A stretch of DNA of 46,933 bases from NCBI GenBank assembly GCA_017416845.1, contig JAFQBA010000064.1:1-46933 (forward strand), read 5' to 3'. Of the stretch, positions 43,597-46,933 are shown one piece after another. Each line of letters opens with the position of its first letter. The first letter of the stretch is position 1. Position numbers and translations under genes: made by a program. The notes below the pieces were generated by a model, which saw nothing but the letters and a program-made list of their open reading frames with translations, searched no databases and was not told where the DNA came from. This stretch comes from Clostridia bacterium. GTDB lineage: Bacteria; Bacillota; Clostridia; UMGS1810.

Positions 43597-44622
43597 TTAT
43601 GCTTCCACACTAACATCACATTTTTCTTTTGAAGATTTGTAAGCGGCAAGAATAATATCCACTGCTTTTCTTGCTTCTTTGCCTCCAATCATGGGCGCTC
43701 TGTCTTCAAGCACAGCCATTGCCATGTCTTCAATCAGATAGGTATGACCGAAATTGGTCTCGTTATATTGACAGTTTGCACCGCCCATGGAGTTTGTCAC
43801 TTCTGGAACGGGAATTGATTTGTCTTCAAGCTCCCACATATAAAACCCTTTGTCACCAAAAATGATGCTTCCCTTGGTGCCGTGAACCGCAAAGAAAGTT
43901 TCCTGACCGGGATTGACGGTTGTTGCACCTTCTATAACACCCATTGCTCCGTTTTTATACCGAACTCGGATAACTGCCGTGTCTTCCGCTTCAATGTCCC
44001 ACACAAGACGGTCACAGTCGGCATTGACCTTTTCGATGCCGCCCATTATCCAGCTTATCATGTCAATTCCGTGAATCGACTGATTCATGAGTGCACCGCC
44101 GTCAAGGGCAAGAGTGCCTCTCCATGCATCACTTTTGTAATATTCATCATCTCGCCAGTATTTGAGATATGCATCGGCAAGAGTCACTTTTCCGAGCCAT
44201 CCCTTTTCAACGGCTTCTTTGGTTTTTATTGCGGCATCATAGGTTCTTCGCTGAAATACGCATCCAAGCTTTACTCCGTTTTCTTCACAGCATTCAATCA
44301 GCATATCCGCCTTTTCTTTTGTCACATCAATGGGCTTTTCGCAAAAAACATTGATTTTGCGTTTTGCAACAATGCATCCGTGTTCTGCATGATATCCACT
44401 GGGGGTAAGAATGTTGCAGACATCTATGTCTTCATTGTCGAGCATTGTTTCAAGGTCTGTGTAATAATTACATCCGTATTTTTCGGCAATCACCTTTGCC
44501 TTTTCTTCCACAATATCACACACAGCCACAAGCTTTGCATGGGGTGCGTGTTCAATGGCGTCGAGATGGTTTGCGGAGATTCTTCCGCAGCCAAGGAGTG
44601 CAAAATTAACTGTTTTCTTCAT
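43597..44622 (-). CDS. Gfo/Idh/MocA-family oxidoreductase (1)
   Basis: A 341-aa NAD(P)-dependent dehydrogenase. The Rossmann start is NFALLGCGRISANHLDAIEH, with VAVCDIVEEKAKVIAEKYG, and the family motif CEKPIDVTKEKADMLIE containing the catalytic Lys near residue 95. The C-terminal domain has GALMNQSIHGIDMISWIMGG (active-site His) and GQETFFAVHGTKGSIIFGDK. These enzymes oxidise or reduce sugars or inositols, and some act in glycosidase-like redox chemistry. It is 12 bp after a second family member and 17 bp before GH20, so the three act together on the same breakdown products. Substrate unknown. Confidence 0.92.
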   Translation of the reverse strand: MKKTVNFALLGCGRISANHLDAIEHAPHAKLVAVCDIVEEKAKVIAEKYGCNYYTDLETMLDNEDIDVCNILTPSGYHAEHGCIVAKRKINVFCEKPIDVTKEKADMLIECCEENGVKLGCVFQRRTYDAAIKTKEAVEKGWLGKVTLADAYLKYWRDDEYYKSDAWRGTLALDGGALMNQSIHGIDMISWIMGGIEKVNADCDRLVWDIEAEDTAVIRVRYKNGAMGVIEGATTVNPGQETFFAVHGTKGSIIFGDKGFYMWELEDKSIPVPEVTNSMGGANCQYNETNFGHTYLIEDMAMAVLEDRAPMIGGKEARKAVDIILAAYKSSKEKCDVSVEA

Positions 44623-44634
44623 GGTGTCACCTCA

Positions 44635-45609
44635 TTAAATAGAATTCTTCTGAATTGTGAGAGTGTCTCTTGTTGCCGCAAACACTTCATCCATGGGGAG
44701 AAGTGCATCTTTGCCGTCTATGAGAGCGGCAAAGTCCGAAAGATAATCGGTCGGAGCGCTCTTTTTGGGAATTATCACTTTTTCATTTTCGGAATCGATG
44801 TGGCATTCAACAAAATCAGAATTTGCCGAAAAGCTCACCATGCCCTTTTCACCCCAGATGAAAAACTGCCAGTAATACGGAAGTGTGTAGCCCGAAGCAT
44901 TTGGCACAGCATAGGACACATCGGCAATGAGACCTGCGCCGTTTGAAAGCTCTGCCATAAGCTGACCTGAATCACGGAAGTTTTGCGCCTCTGTTGCATA
45001 GGCATTGTAGCTTCTTGCGGCAATTGTCTTTTTTACTCTCTGCCCTGCAAGATAATAGATGAGGTCTATGCCGTGAATGGCAATGTCGTTGAAAAGTCCG
45101 CCATGCTTCCCGTCTTCAAAATACCAGGACGGTCTCTCGGAAAACATCAGAGGATGCTGACCTCCGAAATATACACTCTTAACATCGCCGATGAGGTTCA
45201 TGGCTTCTTTTGCCGCCGCGGTGATTTCATCATATCGCATTGTGTACATACAGCTTACATAAAGACCTTTTTCTTTTGAAAGCTTTTCAATGGTATCAAG
45301 CTCTTCAAGGCTTGTACAAAGGGGCTTATCACAAATAACATTTTTGCCCTTTTTCAAAGCTTCAATGGCAAGCGAACCCCTATTTGCATAATAATCACCG
45401 ATTGCAACCGTGTTCACGCTTTCATCGTTAAAAAGCTCATCATAGGAATTGTATGTAAACGAAACTCCTTTTTCTTCATATTCTTTTCTTGCATCTTCAT
45501 TTGGCTCACACGCACCTGCCAGTTCAAAAATGTCACTGTCTTTAACCATGCCGTAAAGCATGAGAATGTGAGAATGTCTGAAGCCTGCAAAAGCAATTTT
45601 CTTTTTCAT
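44635..45609 (-). CDS. Gfo/Idh/MocA-family oxidoreductase (2)
   Basis: A 324-aa dehydrogenase of the same family as the next gene but clearly divergent. It begins KKKIAFAGFRHSHILMLYGM. In place of the usual GxGxxG it has GFRHSH, so cofactor binding may differ. The motif CDKPLCTSLEELDTIEKLSK near residue 96 contains the catalytic-type Lys, and GGLFNDIAIHGIDLIYYLAG near 176 the His. The ATG at 45609 follows GGGAGG by seven bases, while a longer ORF start lacks support. First gene of the dehydrogenase-dehydrogenase-GH20 operon. It is divergent from an AraC-family regulator. Confidence 0.9.
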   Translation of the reverse strand: MKKKIAFAGFRHSHILMLYGMVKDSDIFELAGACEPNEDARKEYEEKGVSFTYNSYDELFNDESVNTVAIGDYYANRGSLAIEALKKGKNVICDKPLCTSLEELDTIEKLSKEKGLYVSCMYTMRYDEITAAAKEAMNLIGDVKSVYFGGQHPLMFSERPSWYFEDGKHGGLFNDIAIHGIDLIYYLAGQRVKKTIAARSYNAYATEAQNFRDSGQLMAELSNGAGLIADVSYAVPNASGYTLPYYWQFFIWGEKGMVSFSANSDFVECHIDSENEKVIIPKKSAPTDYLSDFAALIDGKDALLPMDEVFAATRDTLTIQKNSI

Positions 45610-45648
45610 TATATATCCTCCCAAATCATTGTTAATATACTAAAATCC

Positions 45649-45678
45649 ATAAAAATGCTTTTTACATTTTATTATATC
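45649..45678 (-). promoter_or_regulatory. Activator-type promoter of the dehydrogenase/GH20 operon
   Basis: TGA-TATAAT on the minus strand (-10 at 45671-45676) with no acceptable -35 (AATTAA at 45694-45699). The segment from the -10 downstream matches the lyase-operon promoter over 28-30 nt. A poor -35 with upstream repeats suggests dependence on an activator. Confidence 0.65.
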
Positions 45679-45705
45679 ACATTCAAACAATAATTAATTG
45701 TATTA

Positions 45706-45733
45706 TTCTGCAAAGTTTTTGTACTTTTCTGCA
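45706..45733. promoter_or_regulatory. Direct repeats spaced 21 bp, candidate AraC-type operator
   Basis: TTCTGCA occurs at 45706-45712 and 45727-45733, exactly 21 bp apart (two DNA turns), just upstream of the expected -35 of the dehydrogenase promoter. This is the geometry of AraC-family activator half-sites. The divergent regulator at 45904 is the obvious candidate to bind. Confidence 0.45.
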
Positions 45734-45833
45734 TTTTTTCATGCAATAAATTAATTAACAAATCAAAATACTGTGCAATACACACGGACTTTGATATTTC
45801 GAAACCCGATTTGTATTTTATCACCAAAAAGTA

Positions 45834-45863
45834 TTGACAACCATCACAAAAAAGGGGTATATT
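45834..45863 (+). promoter_or_regulatory. Promoter of the AraC-family regulator gene
   Basis: TTGACA (45834-45839), 18-nt spacer, TATATT (45858-45863), 40 bp before the start codon. Confidence 0.7.
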
Positions 45864-45903
45864 ATAATCACTTAAAAATGAACTCACCGGAGAGTGATAT
45901 AAG

Positions 45904-46797
45904 TTGAAAAGAAACTACGATATCCTTTTTGAAAATGACATCGGTCCGGAACTGAAGGAAAATGAACCGTATACATTTATGCGTTCAAGCGTCATACTTT
46001 CGGAAAACGGTTTTTCCATTTGGAAGCAAAATCGCCGAAATCAGAATATTCACACACACGATTACTATCAGATGTGGTATGTGTTCACAGGAAGCTGTGA
46101 GCACACCATTGACAATCACAAATTCTGCCTAAAGTCCGGAGATATAATTATTATTCCCCCCTACGCCTATCACAGCATGCATGCAGGATCGGATGACCTT
46201 CTCGTAATCGGAATTGATTTTACCGACGAATTTATGTCGGAAAACAGTTCATCGGACAGAATCATGTTATCATGCATAAACCCGCTAATTGTCAAGCAAA
46301 AAAGCAATGTATCAGTATTTTTCGGTGACGATGAAATTGAAGGTCTGATACTTGAAATGTTCAGTGAACACATGAAAAAAAACGATTTCTATGAAATTGT
46401 GATAAAAAGTAATCTCATGAAGTTGCTTGTTATGATTGAAAGAATGTCAATCGCCGAAAGTTCGGACGATAATCACCGTTATCTCATTGGCGAGGTTGTT
46501 AGATATATTCACAATAATCTCAATTCAAAAATAAAGCTTTCGGACCTATGCAATCTCACAAATATTTCAGAATCACTTCTCGCATCTGCCTTCAAAAAAA
46601 TAACCGGGCAAACCATAATTGAGTATGTCAACACACTTAAAATCAACAAAGCAAAACAGCTTTTGAAAGAAACAAATATGAGTGTTACGAGCATCTCCTA
46701 TGATTTGGGATTCAGCGACGGTGCATATTTTAACCGTGTTTTCAAAGCAAACGCAGGTTGTTCTCCAAAGGAATACCGAAAACACTACAAAGAGTAA
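45904..46797 (+). CDS. AraC-family transcriptional regulator of the glycan locus
   Basis: A 297-aa regulator that starts with TTG, preceded by GGAGAG about ten bases upstream. The cupin sensor half has NRRNQNIHTHDYYQMWYVFT near 50 and KSGDIIIIPPYAYHSMH near 79. The C-terminal HTH pair includes VVRYIHNNLNSKIKLSDLCN, ITGQTIIEYVNTLKINKAKQ and MSVTSISYDLGFSDGAYFNR, ending in the family signature AGCSPKEYRKHYKE. It diverges from the dehydrogenase/GH20 operon across a 294-bp region with its own promoter and a candidate operator, so it most likely activates the glycan locus when a breakdown product binds the cupin. Followed by a strong terminator. Confidence 0.93.
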   Translation: MKRNYDILFENDIGPELKENEPYTFMRSSVILSENGFSIWKQNRRNQNIHTHDYYQMWYVFTGSCEHTIDNHKFCLKSGDIIIIPPYAYHSMHAGSDDLLVIGIDFTDEFMSENSSSDRIMLSCINPLIVKQKSNVSVFFGDDEIEGLILEMFSEHMKKNDFYEIVIKSNLMKLLVMIERMSIAESSDDNHRYLIGEVVRYIHNNLNSKIKLSDLCNLTNISESLLASAFKKITGQTIIEYVNTLKINKAKQLLKETNMSVTSISYDLGFSDGAYFNRVFKANAGCSPKEYRKHYKE

Positions 46798-46801
46798 ACA
46801 T

Positions 46802-46825
46802 CCCCCGGCAATGCCGGGGGCTTTT
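46802..46825. terminator. Strong intrinsic terminator after the AraC-type gene
   Basis: CCCCCGGC (46802-46809) pairs with GCCGGGGG (46813-46820) around AAT, followed by CTTTT. The GC-rich stem is four bases beyond the stop codon. Confidence 0.88.
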
Positions 46826-46933
46826 CAATAAACGCCCCACAGGGGCTCAGAATACAAGCAACGTCTTGAAAGACGTATTAACACGGACGCATGCGGCTAC
46901 GTTCTTATGCGTACCTTTTACTCACTCACCCGT
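46826..46933. other. Structured non-coding tail at the window's right end
   Basis: About 110 bp without an ORF, containing a run of short palindromes: GCCCC-ACA-GGGGC (46836-46848), ACGTCTT-GAA-AGACGT (46862-46877) and ACGCATG...TATGCGT (46886-46912). The GGGGC of the preceding terminator can also pair with the GCCCC here. It could be the end of an IS200/IS605-type element, an associated RNA, or a small RNA gene cut by the window. Orientation is unknown. Confidence 0.35.

Noticed and set aside
43882..44946. 354-codon open frame on the plus strand
   Set aside because: It spans two Gfo/Idh/MocA genes antisense, crossing their boundary, with Cys/His/Phe-rich composition typical of shadow frames.
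6442..45832. Identical 12-mer TCACCAAAAAGT near 6442 and 45821
   Set aside because: AT-rich and located in unrelated positions (after a stop codon and before a promoter), a chance match in 47 kb is credible.
46915..46933. Minus-strand ACGGGTGAGT at the window end, resembling the 16S rRNA start region
   Set aside because: Similarity stops after about nine bases, and the following sequence does not match 16S rRNA.
1..46933. CRISPR arrays and known riboswitches
   Set aside because: No regularly spaced repeats and no recognisable aptamer core were seen by eye on either strand.

Overview
The window reads as chromosomal DNA of a low-GC, Gram-positive anaerobe of the Clostridia (Bacillota), probably a glycan-degrading gut-type organism. 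The indications are a WalRK (YycFG) operon, several S-layer-homology (SLH) proteins, AGGAGG-type ribosome binding sites, sigma-A promoters with 17-nt spacers, pta-ackA, a KDG kinase/KDPG aldolase pair and tRNAs without encoded CCA. The species cannot be fixed from the sequence.

Layout. 1-4.0 kb: an AraC regulator faces a sugar-phosphate operon (transaldolase-like aldolase, ROK kinase, SIS isomerase), followed by a partial TIM-barrel isomerase with its own promoter. 4.1-6.4 kb: pta-ackA. 6.5-9.8 kb: GH78 alpha-L-rhamnosidase divergent from a LacX-type aldose epimerase. 9.8-13.3 kb: a KdpDE-like two-component pair with a DUF2156 protein and a GNAT acetyltransferase. 13.4-19.2 kb: walR-walK-(unknown exported protein)-yycH-yycI-ybaB. 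19.37-19.53 kb: tRNA-Arg(CCU) and tRNA-Pro(GGG). 19.6-21.2 kb: a decayed phage/ICE-type large-protein remnant just 3' of the tRNAs. 21.3-23.5 kb: a two-gene McrB-like AAA+ ATPase system with an unrecognised partner. 23.5-26.2 kb: DUF1858 protein, orphan fumarase beta subunit, eda-kdgK. 26.3-28.3 kb: SLH-anchored GH18 protein. 28.3-45.6 kb: a large leftward glycan locus, with a divergent AraC regulator at 45.9 kb.

How the genes may work together. The 28-46 kb locus looks like one regulated system. Two secreted heparinase II/III-type paralogs (1431 and 1140 aa) are followed without gaps by a secreted protein that shares their LamG-like module and by two SLH-type surface proteins. Upstream on the same strand are two Gfo/Idh/MocA dehydrogenases and a cytoplasmic GH20 hexosaminidase. 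The promoters of the two sub-operons share a nearly identical 28-30 nt segment starting at the -10, and the first lacks a good -35 but has 21-bp-spaced direct repeats where an AraC-type activator would bind. This suggests cell-surface cleavage of a uronate/HexNAc-containing glycan and cytoplasmic processing of the products, with KdgK/Eda as a possible exit route. The substrate is unknown.

The best candidates for undescribed biology are (i) this surface lyase/SLH locus, (ii) the McrB-like ATPase plus unrecognised partner beside tRNAs and a phage remnant, (iii) an exported protein of unknown function inside the wal operon, and (iv) a structured non-coding tail at the right end of the window.
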